Source: Schlesneria paludicola DSM 18645 (GTDB lineage: Bacteria > Planctomycetota > Planctomycetia > Planctomycetales > Planctomycetaceae). From it: 50,738 nucleotides of DNA. Both the position numbers and the translations under genes were made by a program. Every line of letters starts with the position of its first letter. Position 1 is the first letter of the stretch. Positions 21,446 to 30,798 of this stretch are shown piece after piece. The notes beneath the pieces were generated by a model. The model made no database searches, was not told the DNA's origin, and worked only from the letters and a program-made list of their open reading frames with translations. The stretch covers positions 1 to 50,738 of the forward strand of contig CAMAYU010000025.1 of the NCBI GenBank assembly GCA_945862235.1. The letters are read 5' to 3'.

Positions 21446-22378
21446 ATGCAGGCTAGCCTTCGAAACCGGCGATTTCGCCTCGGTTTCACGCTGATCGAAT
21501 TACTGGTGGTGATCGCGATTATCGCGGTCCTCATCGCTCTGTTGCTGCCCGCCGTCCAGCAGGCTCGAGAGTCTGCTCGCCGGACTCAGTGCAAAAACAA
21601 TCTGAAACAAATCGGGTTGGCGCTGCACAACTATCACGACACCTTCAACACGTTTCCCCCGCTCGAGAATCACCTCAGAACATTTCTGGCTGGTACCGAC
21701 AACGAATGGGGTGATCGCCCGGGAACCTTCCTGCTCTTCCTACTGCCGTACATCGACAAGGCTCCGCTGTACAGCACTCTCAATTTTGATCAACGCTGGG
21801 ACTTTGCTCCCAACCTAGCGGCGATTCGGCGTCGGTTTCCGGCTTATGAATGCCCCAGCAATCCACAGGTTGGAAAGAATTCGGGAAACAACTTCGACGG
21901 GAATTTGGTGACTTACTTTGGTGTTTATGGGTCGGCCGAGCCCCCGGGCGGTCGAGCACGTCAGCAGTGGGCCATTGGCAATACCACGGATCTGAACCGT
22001 CGAGGGGTGATGTTTTTCAATGGCATGAGCCCGATCGCGGCGGTCACCGATGGAACCAGCAATACGATCGTCGTGGGTGAAGTGCGTGGCTACCGCCCCA
22101 ACAGTCTGACCGACATGAGTATTGCGCCGGACGGGGGGCGTGGAATGCGGTGGGAAATCGGTACCAGCACACAAATGCAGCCGATCAATGGAGTCGATGG
22201 GCCAGGAGGGAGCAATTGCCCGAGTTGCCGTTGGGAAGGGATGTCCAGCTTCCATACCGGAGGAACCCACGCACTGCTGACTGACGGAGCGGTTCGATTT
22301 ATCAACCAGAACATCGACTCCAACACGTTCCTCTTTCTGGGTTCCAAGTCGGATGGCGTTCAAATCGGCGAATTCTGA
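21446..22378 (+). CDS. DUF1559 pilin-like protein
   Basis: 310 residues. The N-terminus is a type IV prepilin signal: a basic leader, then [20 protein letters not shown], with Gly-Phe as the prepilin peptidase site and Glu+5. [20 protein letters not shown] and the C-terminal [17 protein letters not shown] are the DUF1559 hallmarks. Planctomycetes carry many copies; they are thought to be secreted pseudopilin-like surface proteins. GAGGAG six bases upstream fixes the start. Its neighbour is the small lipoprotein; a strong terminator follows. A paralogue sits at 47912-48874. Confidence 0.92.
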   Translation: MQASLRNRRFRLGFTLIELLVVIAIIAVLIALLLPAVQQARESARRTQCKNNLKQIGLALHNYHDTFNTFPPLENHLRTFLAGTDNEWGDRPGTFLLFLLPYIDKAPLYSTLNFDQRWDFAPNLAAIRRRFPAYECPSNPQVGKNSGNNFDGNLVTYFGVYGSAEPPGGRARQQWAIGNTTDLNRRGVMFFNGMSPIAAVTDGTSNTIVVGEVRGYRPNSLTDMSIAPDGGRGMRWEIGTSTQMQPINGVDGPGGSNCPSCRWEGMSSFHTGGTHALLTDGAVRFINQNIDSNTFLFLGSKSDGVQIGEF

Positions 22379-22441
22379 CGGTCTGACACCGACGTCGGTG
22401 TGTCTCGAAGGAATTGACTGACTCCACTTTGAAAAGCTTTG

Positions 22442-22483
22442 ACAGGCGGCCGGGACGATCGTCCTGGCCGCCTGTTCGTTTTC
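22442..22483 (+). terminator. Strong terminator after DUF1559 gene
   Basis: ACAGGCGGCC at 22442-22451 pairs with GGCCGCCTGT at 22466-22475, and the centre GGACGATCGTCC is itself palindromic, with one G-T pair joining the two. TCGTTTTC follows. The stem may work in both directions between this gene and the convergent TPR gene. Confidence 0.85.
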
Positions 22484-22529
22484 ACCCGGATGATTCACGA
22501 TCCATGAATTGAGGAAGTGCGGCGTCACC

Positions 22530-22595
22530 CACCCACCCGAACCGTCAGTGAGGGCGGATGGGTGACAACGTCCTCGCTGACGGTTCGGGTGGGTG
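22530..22595. repeat. Inverted repeat with 24-bp arms (CACCCACCCGA type)
   Basis: Arms at 22530-22553 and 22572-22595 differ at one position. The outer end reads CACCCACCCGAACCGTCAG. A single arm of the same family (CACCCACCCGAGGCGTCAGC) is found at 45201-45220 after another gene. It lies at a convergent junction. Confidence 0.75.
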
Positions 22596-22615
22596 TGGGA
22601 CCATGGTCTCCGGCT

Positions 22616-23992
22616 TCAGGGGTTGGCTGTGGCTTGATCGAGAATCGCGCGCGCCTCGGTGTGGTCCGGGTTCGTCCTCAACAGGACCGACACGACATCC
22701 CGCGCGGCGTTCGGATCGCCCAGGTCGAGGAGCAGTTTGGCGAATTGCAATCGGGCACTGTCGAGACCGGCATTCAGACGCAGGGCATCAATGAATTCAC
22801 GCTTCGCACTCGCACGATCTCCAATCTGTTGCAAGCAAAACCCAAGATCGGCGTGCGAGGCGGCATCGTCGGCCTTCAACGCAAGCGCCTGCTGGAAGTC
22901 GCGCACCGCTTCGTCCCACTGTTCGCGCAGTAACCACATCGAGCCGCGCAATCGAAACAAGTCAAACACGCGAGGAAACTGCTCGACCGCCCGGTTCAGC
23001 TGCCGTTCGGCGGCGTCGAGCCGGTTGGCCATGAGATAGGCGCGGGCCAGTTTGGCAGAGAGTGTCCAATCCGTGGGAGCCTCAGACGCGGCCTGCTCCA
23101 GTTCTGCCAGCCCTTGCTGGATTTTTCCGTCTTCAATGAGTTGCAGCGCCTGCGACGCGCGCCAGTAGCCGTCTCGTCGCAATCGCCGAACTTCTTCAAG
23201 CATCGGATCAGGCCATCCGGTCGCACTCGCTTCGGATTCGTTGCGTGTCTGTTTGTCGGCTACTTCAGTTTCAACACGTCGTGTCGCGTGACGAATTTGA
23301 GCTCGCAGTTCGGCCACGGCGCGCTGGTGCGGTGCGGCGACGTGAGCCGCTTCTACGTGTCGCAGGGCTGCTTCCGACCGACCGCGTCGAACCAGAAGTT
23401 GGGCCATGCGGAAGTGGATGCGAGCATCATTCGCCTGGGTGTTGATGAGGGCACTTAACAACACTTCGGCCTCATCCAATTCACCGAGGTGCAACCACAA
23501 CTCGGCGAGGCGCAATCTCGGCAATACGAGTGCGCCGCCACACCAGATCGCCTCGCGATAGGCCATCAAGCTGGCCGGGGGATCGTTGATCTCCAACGCG
23601 ATGGCGAGCAGGTACGGCCACCGGACATCCGACCGGTCGCGGCGCTGAGCTTCACGGAAGCAGGCGACCGATTCGGACGAATACTCATGCGCAGAGAACA
23701 CCATTCCCAGCCGCCCCCAGACGAGACCCGACTGTGGATCGTCCTTGACCGCTCGTTGAGCGGATTCGATTGCACGTCTCACGGCAGACTGAGCTTCCGT
23801 GAGATCCACGGCTGGAATGACAACGTCGTGCGGCCCGAACAGCCTCCACGTTCCCAGTGCCACGAGCAGCGCAAGACTGCACGTCGCGGCCAGCATTCCA
23901 ACGACTCGCCGACCTCGCACGGACGTGGCCCGTCGGGCGACCGCAACTGGCGGAGCACCTGGTCGATCAGTCGGGTTTTCGTGCGAGGACAT
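22616..23992 (-). CDS. TPR-repeat membrane-anchored protein (second pair)
   Basis: 458 residues. Residues 31-50 (GMLAATCSLALLVALGTWRL) are a single membrane segment. About a dozen TPR-like helices follow, such as DEAEVLLSALINTQANDARI and DEAVRDFQQALALKADDAAS, with a linker of low similarity around residues 225-260. It shares this layout with the TPR protein at 17535-18836. It overlaps the 3' end of the ASPIC gene by 26 bp, so the two are one transcription unit, here in ASPIC-then-TPR order. Function unknown; a protein-binding partner of the ASPIC protein is inferred. Confidence 0.8.
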   Translation of the reverse strand: MSSHENPTDRPGAPPVAVARRATSVRGRRVVGMLAATCSLALLVALGTWRLFGPHDVVIPAVDLTEAQSAVRRAIESAQRAVKDDPQSGLVWGRLGMVFSAHEYSSESVACFREAQRRDRSDVRWPYLLAIALEINDPPASLMAYREAIWCGGALVLPRLRLAELWLHLGELDEAEVLLSALINTQANDARIHFRMAQLLVRRGRSEAALRHVEAAHVAAPHQRAVAELRAQIRHATRRVETEVADKQTRNESEASATGWPDPMLEEVRRLRRDGYWRASQALQLIEDGKIQQGLAELEQAASEAPTDWTLSAKLARAYLMANRLDAAERQLNRAVEQFPRVFDLFRLRGSMWLLREQWDEAVRDFQQALALKADDAASHADLGFCLQQIGDRASAKREFIDALRLNAGLDSARLQFAKLLLDLGDPNAARDVVSVLLRTNPDHTEARAILDQATANP

Positions 23993-25862
23993 GTTCGCGA
24001 TCGACCTCAGTGACGTGAAACTCAGTCTGCGTTCCTTCCGGCCATTTCACTTCGATGCGTTCAATTCGATCAATCGTACCGAGGCCCACATGGATTCGTG
24101 AGTCGTGAGACGACAGGTAACTCGTCCCCGGTTGAAGGCATCGTATCCAGCGGCGTTCCCCGGCGACGACCGTGACCATCGCACCGTAAACAGTACGACC
24201 ACCGAGTTGGGGATCGACGACCTTAATCGACAACCAGTGTCCACGACGCGGAATTTCGTTCATGAAAACGGCGGCTCGTGCACCAATCCGGTTCACAACG
24301 AGGTCCAGATCACCGTCGTTGTCAATGTCGCCAACCGCCAACCCGCGCGACAAATGCTCAGTGGTCAGTAAGTCGTCGCCTTCCGCGATCAGTTCATTGA
24401 ACTTCGCTTCACCGTCGTTCAACAAGATCTGCCCGCGCTGTCGATAGGGCGACCAGAAGTCTGGTGTGAAGGGGGACTTCGTGCTGCGACTCGCACCTGC
24501 GCCGATCCTTGGTGACTCGGTTCGCTTCGCCGCGTCAGGACGTTTTACATGACCGTTGGCGATGACCAGGTCCTCGTCGCCGTCCAGATCGATATCGAGA
24601 AAAGCGGTTCCGAAACCCGTGAAGGGCTGGCTCACCGAACCGAGTCCGGCGGCGATGGTCGCATCCTCAAATGATCCATTGGGCTGGCTTAGGTACAGCG
24701 TGTTGCGTTCGCCGTCGAGGTGCGTGAGGAAGATGTCGAGATCGGCGTCGTTGTCGAGATCGCCTAATGCCACGCCCATGCTGGCCTGAGCATTGCCCTG
24801 CGCGTCGTAAGCACAGCCACGCAGAATCGCTTCTTCGACGAACGTGCCGTTGTGCTGATTGATCCAGAGGAAGTTTGCGGTTTGATCATTCGCCACATAC
24901 AGATCAGGCCAGCCGTCCGCGTTAAAGTCTGCTGCCGCCACGCCCAATCCGGGTCCGCGTTGGCTGGCGATGCCCGATTCCATACTGACATCTTGAAAGC
25001 GAGCGGCCCGGTTTGGTGTGTCGCCGGACGTGAGCGTCACGTCGGTTGGTGCCCGCGCATTAGTCAATGTCATCTCACCGGTCACGTTGCGGAATAATTT
25101 CGCCGCCGTACCCGAAAAGAGGTGCGGGCCGCAGTAGTCTCGCCCACCACCGCCGACGCGAGTGCAGACTCGGTCGTGATAATCGACGTAATTCGCCACG
25201 AACAGGTCCAGCCAGCCGTCCCGATCGAAGTCCACGAAGCACGCGCTTGCCCCCCAATGACGGTTGTCGATGCCAGCCGCCGCCGTGACATCGTCGAATC
25301 GGCCACCTTGGCGATTTAAAAAGAGCTGGTCGGGCCCGTAGCTCGTGAAATAGACATCCGGCCAGCCATCGTTGTTGACATCTCCGATGGCCACTCCCAT
25401 GCCTAGGCTCTGCGAGACAAAACCTGCTCGCTCCGAGACATCGATGAACCGACCGCTCGCGACCTGCTCGAACAACCGATGGGTTACGGCCCGAGACATG
25501 CCTCCCGCCGAGTAACCGGTTCCCAGATTGACGATTAAGACATCGAGATCTTCGTCGCGGTCGAAGTCAAACAAGGCACAACCCGATCCCATAATTTCGG
25601 GCAGAAAGTACGAACCGGGCGGATCGGTCTCGTGTTGAAAATCGATGCCGACTTCTGCCGCCCGATCTACAAAAAAAACCGGACCTGCCGTTTGCGAAGC
25701 ACTCGTTGCCGCGCCGCGCCGCGGTTCAATCGCCCGCGGTCGGCAGGACGCAATCAAACAACAGGCAATCCCGACTCCCAGCAAATACCGCAACCCGCCG
25801 CGCGATGAATTCGACAGCCGGGTGATCCGAAGCCGCTCTCGACGATTCGAGTCCGGACACAT
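23967..25862 (-). CDS. ASPIC/UnbV and FG-GAP repeat lipoprotein (second pair)
   Basis: 631 residues. The signal peptide ends in GIACCLIASCRP, a lipobox. FG-GAP/VCBS calcium loops follow: FDFDRDEDLDVLI, DVNNDGWPDVYF, DFDRDGWLDLFV, DFNADGWPDLYV, DLDNDADLDIFL and DIDLDGDEDLVI. The C-terminal LSIKVVDPQLGGRTVYGAMV to VKWPEGTQTEF is the ASPIC/UnbV domain. The ATG at 25862 is preferred for its AAAGGA site and because it puts the signal at the N-terminus. It is the larger paralogue of 18833-20554. The gap on its left-hand upstream side (25863-26093) holds only GTGGGCATAGCCCACCC, a short palindrome. Confidence 0.88.
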   Translation of the reverse strand: MCPDSNRRERLRITRLSNSSRGGLRYLLGVGIACCLIASCRPRAIEPRRGAATSASQTAGPVFFVDRAAEVGIDFQHETDPPGSYFLPEIMGSGCALFDFDRDEDLDVLIVNLGTGYSAGGMSRAVTHRLFEQVASGRFIDVSERAGFVSQSLGMGVAIGDVNNDGWPDVYFTSYGPDQLFLNRQGGRFDDVTAAAGIDNRHWGASACFVDFDRDGWLDLFVANYVDYHDRVCTRVGGGGRDYCGPHLFSGTAAKLFRNVTGEMTLTNARAPTDVTLTSGDTPNRAARFQDVSMESGIASQRGPGLGVAAADFNADGWPDLYVANDQTANFLWINQHNGTFVEEAILRGCAYDAQGNAQASMGVALGDLDNDADLDIFLTHLDGERNTLYLSQPNGSFEDATIAAGLGSVSQPFTGFGTAFLDIDLDGDEDLVIANGHVKRPDAAKRTESPRIGAGASRSTKSPFTPDFWSPYRQRGQILLNDGEAKFNELIAEGDDLLTTEHLSRGLAVGDIDNDGDLDLVVNRIGARAAVFMNEIPRRGHWLSIKVVDPQLGGRTVYGAMVTVVAGERRWIRCLQPGTSYLSSHDSRIHVGLGTIDRIERIEVKWPEGTQTEFHVTEVDREHVLARKPD

Positions 25863-26093
25863 CGTCGATTCCTTTTGTTGGTTCGACTCTCTGACTTTCA
25901 GTAGCCCACTACCCGCGATTGCGGATTGGTGGGCATAGCCCACCCTACATTTGGCGAACTCAGTCAGTCAAATTAGTCAGCCATTCCGAAACGAAATCTT
26001 GCACGGTTGCTTGGCCATTCAAACTCGAGGGAAAGCTCGCCAGTGGACATTCATGGAGACCGAAGAATCAATCTAACCAAGGCTCTTACAACC

Positions 26094-27206
26094 TCAATTC
26101 CCTTTCACCGGCAGCGGCAGCGCTGACTTCGGACTCGCCGCGTTGAAGTCTTCGCCGACAGCGGTCGCCAGCGTGGCGGCGATCTGACTGAGCGAGGTCT
26201 CGACATCGCTGCGCACTCCGAGCGGCGGCGTGTCAGGGCCGAGGATCGCCGACCAGATGAACTCGGCTCCTTCGATCCTCGCGCCGTGATCGGTCCAGTC
26301 GCGGATCGTGCTGCCGCGACCGTGATCGGGCCCGATCACGATCGTCGTCTGGTCCTTGTATTCGGGCATTGACTGCACCAGTTCCCAGACGCGCCGCACG
26401 AAGGCGTCCGCGCGGTGTGCCGCATACAAATAGCGGTCATAGCGTCGGCCGTGCCCCCATTCGTCGGTCTCACCCAAACCGATGAAGAAGACACGCGGCT
26501 TCTTTCGCTGGAGGTACTCGGTCGCCACTTGAAACGTGATCGAATCAATCTGGTTGTTCGGCCACAAAACGACCGTGTCGTCGATCAACTCGTTGAGCAT
26601 CCGTTCGCGCGTCGTGAGATCATGACCGGGGATCGGCGTGATTCCGGCGTACACGTACACGCCGCTGCGTTCCTGATTGATGATCGACGGAAACACATCC
26701 CAGGTCGCGACGGCGGCGACGCGCCCTTCAAATCCGGGTCGTCGGTTAAGGAACTCCAGCACCGTGACGTTCGGGTTCGGGAACTTGTTGTTCGACGTGA
26801 TTCGTTCGTCATCGGGATAGCCGACGAACATCTCGCTGTAACCGGGATACGAGAACTTCATCGTGTTCGCGATCTTGGCCGGAGCCTGCTTGGTCGCGTC
26901 ACCAAAAATCTGGCCCTGCTTCGCCATCACGGTCCAGACAAACGGCATCAAGACTTCGCGTCGAGCCACTTCGTCGTCGCGATGGAAGCGTGCCTTGACG
27001 CCCTCGACATCCGCGACCCCCGCATCCTTGCTGATGAATAGTTGCTGTGCCCCGCCGAAGAACTCCTGCCAGCGAAAGCCATCCCACGTGATGTAGATCA
27101 CGTGGCGACTCTTATGCTGTGCCGCTGACTGCGCCACTGCAGGCTCAATGGCCGAGAACAGCAACCCGATCAGCACCAGCACACACAAGACACGAACTCG
27201 CGACAT
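26094..27206 (-). CDS. Secreted alkaline-phosphatase-family enzyme (phosphodiesterase-like)
   Basis: 370 residues with an N-terminal signal peptide ending near AVAQ. The alkaline phosphatase superfamily core is complete: HVIYITWDGFRW gives the first metal Asp, FSYPGYSEMFVG the nucleophile loop, FFIGLGETDEWGHG the Asp/His of the second site and TIVIGPDHGRGS the Asp-His pair. SYPGYSE is typical of the bacterial branch annotated as alkaline phosphatase or phosphodiesterase. The ATG at 27206 is preferred because AGGAG lies 9 bases upstream. It is followed at its 5' side by lnt on the same strand, with a small hairpin between. Substrate unknown. Confidence 0.82.
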   Translation of the reverse strand: MSRVRVLCVLVLIGLLFSAIEPAVAQSAAQHKSRHVIYITWDGFRWQEFFGGAQQLFISKDAGVADVEGVKARFHRDDEVARREVLMPFVWTVMAKQGQIFGDATKQAPAKIANTMKFSYPGYSEMFVGYPDDERITSNNKFPNPNVTVLEFLNRRPGFEGRVAAVATWDVFPSIINQERSGVYVYAGITPIPGHDLTTRERMLNELIDDTVVLWPNNQIDSITFQVATEYLQRKKPRVFFIGLGETDEWGHGRRYDRYLYAAHRADAFVRRVWELVQSMPEYKDQTTIVIGPDHGRGSTIRDWTDHGARIEGAEFIWSAILGPDTPPLGVRSDVETSLSQIAATLATAVGEDFNAASPKSALPLPVKGN

Positions 27207-27246
27207 TAAGGCGTCTCCTAGCAAAGCGACTTATGAACGCTCGAAA

Positions 27247-27270
27247 TCCGGCTAACGAAGCTAAGCCGGA
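27247..27270 (-). terminator. Weak hairpin at the lnt 3' end
   Basis: TCCGGCT/AGCCGGA (7-bp stem, 10-base loop) overlaps the lnt stop codon on the minus strand, followed by only three T residues. It may slow or partly terminate transcription before the phosphatase gene. Confidence 0.35.
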
Positions 27271-29171
27271 CTTCGATCTCGCTTCGGCAGCAACACACTC
27301 AGCGCGACGAAGACCACACTCGCGCAGCAGAGCATCGCGAACCAGTCGCCAAATCGGACGTATAGGCTGCGTCGCGGATCGAGCGGCACGGTGTGAACGA
27401 GGGCCGCACTCAGTTGCCTATGCCACGCGCCCGTCTTCGGATCGCGAGCCGACGTGCGCGGTGCGAGCGGCGCATTCAGCCTCGCGTCACCATCAATAAA
27501 AACTTCGGGATCGAGGATCGCGCCGTCACCGTCGATGATCGCGCTGATCCCCGTGTTCACGGCGCGGACCAGCGGCGTTCGGCATTCGACCGCACGAAAC
27601 GCGGACGTGATGAGATGTTGATCGAGTTCGCTCGAACCGTGGAACCAGCCGTCGTTGGTGAGGTTCACGAGCAGGCTGAGCTCCGTTCCCGTGTCGTTGT
27701 TCGTCCCCGCTGCAACGATCCCGCGCACCAGATGCGGCACAGTGTCTTCAAAGCAAATCACGGGAGCCATCCGCCACTTGCCATATTCGAACACCGCCGC
27801 CCGCTCGCCCTTGTCCAAGCCACCCGCGTCGCGATACGGCGTGAGACCCATCAGCCACGGAAGCGACTCGCGCAGCGGCACGTACTCTCCGAACGGCACG
27901 CGGTGCAGCTTGTCATAGCGTCCCGCCAGACCGACATCGGGCCGCACGAAGGCGGCCGAGTTGAACTGCTTCAAGCGTTCGGGCGTCGCGACCGCCGTGT
28001 TCACTCCGAGAATCAGCGCGGCATTCGTGCGCAGGCTCTCGGTCGCCATCGTCTTGCGGACCCACTCGTCACGCCACACCTCCGGTTTGATGTACGGAGC
28101 CAACTCTTGAAGCTGCGCGTCCGTCATGTCGGCTGGCGCGTTGAACAGCGGAAACGGAAACATCGCTTCGGGCCAGACGATCACGTCGGGCTGTTCCTTG
28201 ACCGTCTGAGCCATCAGCCGCAAGTGCTTGAGAAACACTTCTTGCTCCGTCGGCTGAGTCGTTCGCAGCGACGCCGTGAAGTTACCTTGAATCAGCGCCA
28301 CACGCGGACCCGGAATGAACGCGGCCTGACTTCGCCGCACATAGCCGTACGTCAGCGTCGAACCGAACACCACGACGGCCACCGCAACTTGAATGAGCTG
28401 CCCAAGCGTCAGCCCCGCGGGCGTGACTGGTCCCGTCGAAGCATGAACCAGCCGGAATCGAATCAGCCACGCATGAGGCACCAGCAGCGTGAGTCCCGCT
28501 GAACTCATCGCGATCACAAAGCTGACGCCATACGCGCCAACGAGGTCGCTGATCTGAATGAACTCCAACCAGCGGTACTGCGAGTGACCGAGGAAGTACC
28601 ACGCGAAGCCCGTCATCAAATGAGCACGCAGGAACTCGAGCCCCGTCCAGACGACCGGCCCCGCCACGGCGAGCGGCAGCTTCCAACGATGGACCGCCAC
28701 GCGCGCGACCGCGACAAACGCGACCGCATACATCGCAACATAAACCGACAGCGCCGACCATGCGATGTACATCGTCGGATCGCCGAGTCGCATCCATTGC
28801 AACGTCGCCAGTTGCCCGAGCAAGCTGCCGCCATAAACGGCCGTGTACATCCAGCGCACGCGCTGCTCGATGCGCACCAGCAACAGCAGCGGAACCAGCG
28901 CGACCCACGCGAGCGGACTGGCGTTCACGGGAGTGAAGCAGGCCCACAGCAAAGCAGCGGACATCAGCGACATGCTCCACGCACCAATGCTCCCGGTTTG
29001 AAACCGACGCACTTCGCGAGTCCTCCGCGCCGACGCGATGATGTCCAGCACCGACCGGTTCACGTTGGCCTCACCCCTCGTCGCGTCTACGCTGAGCGAT
29101 TGCTGTCGCTCGCTAACAGACTGCTGTTCAGTGGCCATTTTCTCTTCAGGAACCATCGTCGCTCCGGACAT
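27261..29171 (-). CDS. lnt: Apolipoprotein N-acyltransferase
   Basis: 636 residues, longer than the usual 510 because of a 60-residue polar N-terminal extension. Eight or so membrane segments follow (residues 62-280), then a nitrilase-fold periplasmic domain from VALIQGNF. The catalytic triad is visible: Glu335 in VIVWPEAMFPF, Lys421 in YDKLHRVPFGEYVPLR and Cys473 in APVICFEDTVP. Lnt adds the third acyl chain to lipoproteins, which fits the many lipoproteins in this window. AAGGAG ten bases upstream supports the start. It lies between the phosphatase and moeA, same strand, separated from moeA by repeats. Confidence 0.95.
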   Translation of the reverse strand: MSGATMVPEEKMATEQQSVSERQQSLSVDATRGEANVNRSVLDIIASARRTREVRRFQTGSIGAWSMSLMSAALLWACFTPVNASPLAWVALVPLLLLVRIEQRVRWMYTAVYGGSLLGQLATLQWMRLGDPTMYIAWSALSVYVAMYAVAFVAVARVAVHRWKLPLAVAGPVVWTGLEFLRAHLMTGFAWYFLGHSQYRWLEFIQISDLVGAYGVSFVIAMSSAGLTLLVPHAWLIRFRLVHASTGPVTPAGLTLGQLIQVAVAVVVFGSTLTYGYVRRSQAAFIPGPRVALIQGNFTASLRTTQPTEQEVFLKHLRLMAQTVKEQPDVIVWPEAMFPFPLFNAPADMTDAQLQELAPYIKPEVWRDEWVRKTMATESLRTNAALILGVNTAVATPERLKQFNSAAFVRPDVGLAGRYDKLHRVPFGEYVPLRESLPWLMGLTPYRDAGGLDKGERAAVFEYGKWRMAPVICFEDTVPHLVRGIVAAGTNNDTGTELSLLVNLTNDGWFHGSSELDQHLITSAFRAVECRTPLVRAVNTGISAIIDGDGAILDPEVFIDGDARLNAPLAPRTSARDPKTGAWHRQLSAALVHTVPLDPRRSLYVRFGDWFAMLCCASVVFVALSVLLPKRDRSPA

Positions 29172-29273
29172 GAATCGCGTCTCCTTCCGTGGAGAGATTG
29201 CTTCGCGGTGAAAGTGGGCATTGCAGCGAGGACGGTTTCGATAGTGCTGCGGCCCTGTCTTGGCTGTTGCTTT

Positions 29274-29322
29274 GTCCCCTCGCCCCGGCTCTGCGGGGAG
29301 AGGGCTAGGGTGAGGGGTTCTT
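29274..29322. repeat. Repeat copy c (GAGAGGGCTAGGGTGAGGGG family)
   Basis: A 49-bp stretch whose inverse is nearly identical, about 47 of 49 positions, to 37372-37420 inside glpD; a second, more diverged copy sits at 37301-37348. It contains a hairpin of CCCCG/CGGGG type. It is located upstream of lnt. The rest of the 29172-29514 gap holds the palindrome at 29417-29479 and no gene. Confidence 0.8.
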
Positions 29323-29416
29323 AGCTTGTTTTCTCTTCCCCGTTTTCAGCAACAAGATTGAACGGCCGATGGTAGTTCAAGCCCGCCAACGTGGGAACGG
29401 CGCTTGGTGACGATCA

Positions 29417-29479
29417 GGGGTCAGGTGGTTCAAAGTTCAATTTTCGCTGCGAAAATTGAACTTTGAACCACCTGACCCC
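29417..29479. repeat. Perfect 63-bp palindrome, 31-bp arms
   Basis: Arms at 29417-29447 and 29449-29479 are exact inverse copies around a single central T. The outer end is GGGGTCAGGTGGTTCAAAG. A run of CCCTTTTT follows on the + strand. Part of one arm (ACTTTGAACCACC) recurs at about 31145-31157. It could act as a terminator between lnt and moeA, but the arm is longer than needed. Confidence 0.85.
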
Positions 29480-29514
29480 GCCCTTTTTGACTGTCACATG
29501 ACTGGCCACGCCAC

Positions 29515-30798
29515 TCACCACGGGATCACGTCCAACATCTCTCCCGCGCGGTACTCCTTCGCTTCGCCGGACAGGAACGCCATCCCGTTCGCCGCCACGG
29601 TGCCGCACAAGTCGGACGAGCCATGCCACGGAACGAGCTTCACCGTGGCTCCCTCGGGCGACCACATCAGCTTCGCCGGGTGATACGTCGGCCGATCCGC
29701 TCGCGCCGAGTAATCGTGTTCGAGACGCGCCGGAATCGGCCTCGGCATGGGAGGCTGTTCCCCCATCAACCGCCGGATCGCCGTCCGAACAAACAACTCG
29801 CAACAGACCAGACTGCTAACCGGATTGCCGGGGAGGCCGAAGACATACACGGACTCTCCGCGCGGGGGACGTGAGTCCCCTGGCTCTTCTGCAACTCGCG
29901 AGATCGAAGAACCGGGGGACTCACGTCCCCCGCTCGGAAAACCAGCGCGTACTCCAAACCAGACCGGCTTCCCCGGCTTCAACTCGACCTTGTGAAAGAC
30001 TTCGCGCACCCCCGCTTCGGCGAGTTCACTCGGAACGAGATCAAGCGTTCCGGCGGAAACGCCTCCCGACAGAACGAGCATGTCGCACTGAAGGCCCTCT
30101 TGAATCTTGGCCTTCAAATCGGCGCGGTTGTCGCGGGCGATACCGAGCGAGACGAGAACGGCTCCCGCCGCTTGCAGCAGTGCGACGAGCATCGCTTCGT
30201 TCGAATTCCTGATCTGCCCCGGTCCCGGTCTCTGGCCGATCGGGACCAGTTCGTCTCCCGTCGCCAGCACGGCGACCGTGGGGCGGCGATGGACACTCAC
30301 CACGGCGCGGCCGAGTTCCGCCAAGGCTCCGATCCGCGAGCCGTTCAGTTTCATTCCCGCCTTCAACACGACATCGCCCGCGCGGACTGAGGTCCCTCGA
30401 CGCACGATGTTGGTCCCCGGCGTGATCGACTTCGTCGTGACGTGAACGCTGTCGATGTCGGGCAGCGTTTCCTCGATCTTCACGACCAGATCGGCTCCGT
30501 CGGGGATCGGCGCTCCGGTCATGATCTGCGTCGCTTCGCCGGGACCGACCGCTTTCAAGGGAACTCGACCGGCCGTCACGATTTCGATGACTCGCAGCGA
30601 CGCGAAGCCGCCCGCCACGTCGTCAGCTCGCACCGCAAAACCATCCATCAGCGACTTGTCGAACGGCGGCGAATCCTCCGGTGCCGAAACATCCTCGGCC
30701 AACGTCATCCCCAACACGTCTGCGAGCGGCAGTGACACGGCCTCCAACGGCGAAACGGTGGCCAGCAGTTTGTCGAACGCTTGAGTCAGGCTGAGCAT
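29515..30798 (-). CDS. moeA: Molybdopterin molybdenumtransferase MoeA with in-frame insert
   Basis: 427 residues. MoeA inserts molybdate into adenylylated molybdopterin. Seen motifs are SPPFDKSLMDGFAVRADD, IMTGAPIPDGAD, SGGVSAGTLD (residues 244-253) and VFGLPGNPVSSL. Between KPVWFGV and VYVFGLPGNP, which are normally contiguous, is an insertion of about 33 residues (284-316, Gly/Ser/Pro/Arg-rich) encoded by a palindromic repeat at 29862-29933; no stop codon or frameshift results. The ATG at 30798 is chosen by family N-terminus; longer in-frame starts reach 30966. It is followed in the opposite direction by lnt. Expressed function is likely because every other motif is intact. Confidence 0.95.
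   Translation of the reverse strand: MLSLTQAFDKLLATVSPLEAVSLPLADVLGMTLAEDVSAPEDSPPFDKSLMDGFAVRADDVAGGFASLRVIEIVTAGRVPLKAVGPGEATQIMTGAPIPDGADLVVKIEETLPDIDSVHVTTKSITPGTNIVRRGTSVRAGDVVLKAGMKLNGSRIGALAELGRAVVSVHRRPTVAVLATGDELVPIGQRPGPGQIRNSNEAMLVALLQAAGAVLVSLGIARDNRADLKAKIQEGLQCDMLVLSGGVSAGTLDLVPSELAEAGVREVFHKVELKPGKPVWFGVRAGFPSGGRESPGSSISRVAEEPGDSRPPRGESVYVFGLPGNPVSSLVCCELFVRTAIRRLMGEQPPMPRPIPARLEHDYSARADRPTYHPAKLMWSPEGATVKLVPWHGSSDLCGTVAANGMAFLSGEAKEYRAGEMLDVIPW
29862..29933. repeat. Palindromic repeat inside moeA coding sequence
   Basis: Perfect 19-bp arms (GCGGGGGACGTGAGTCCCC at 29862-29880 and its inverse at 29915-29933). The inner ends read GGCTCTTC and GAAGAACC, like the other members of the CCCCGGnTCTT superfamily at 30921, 34688, 38520 and 44081. 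The length added to the protein is a multiple of three. Confidence 0.9.
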
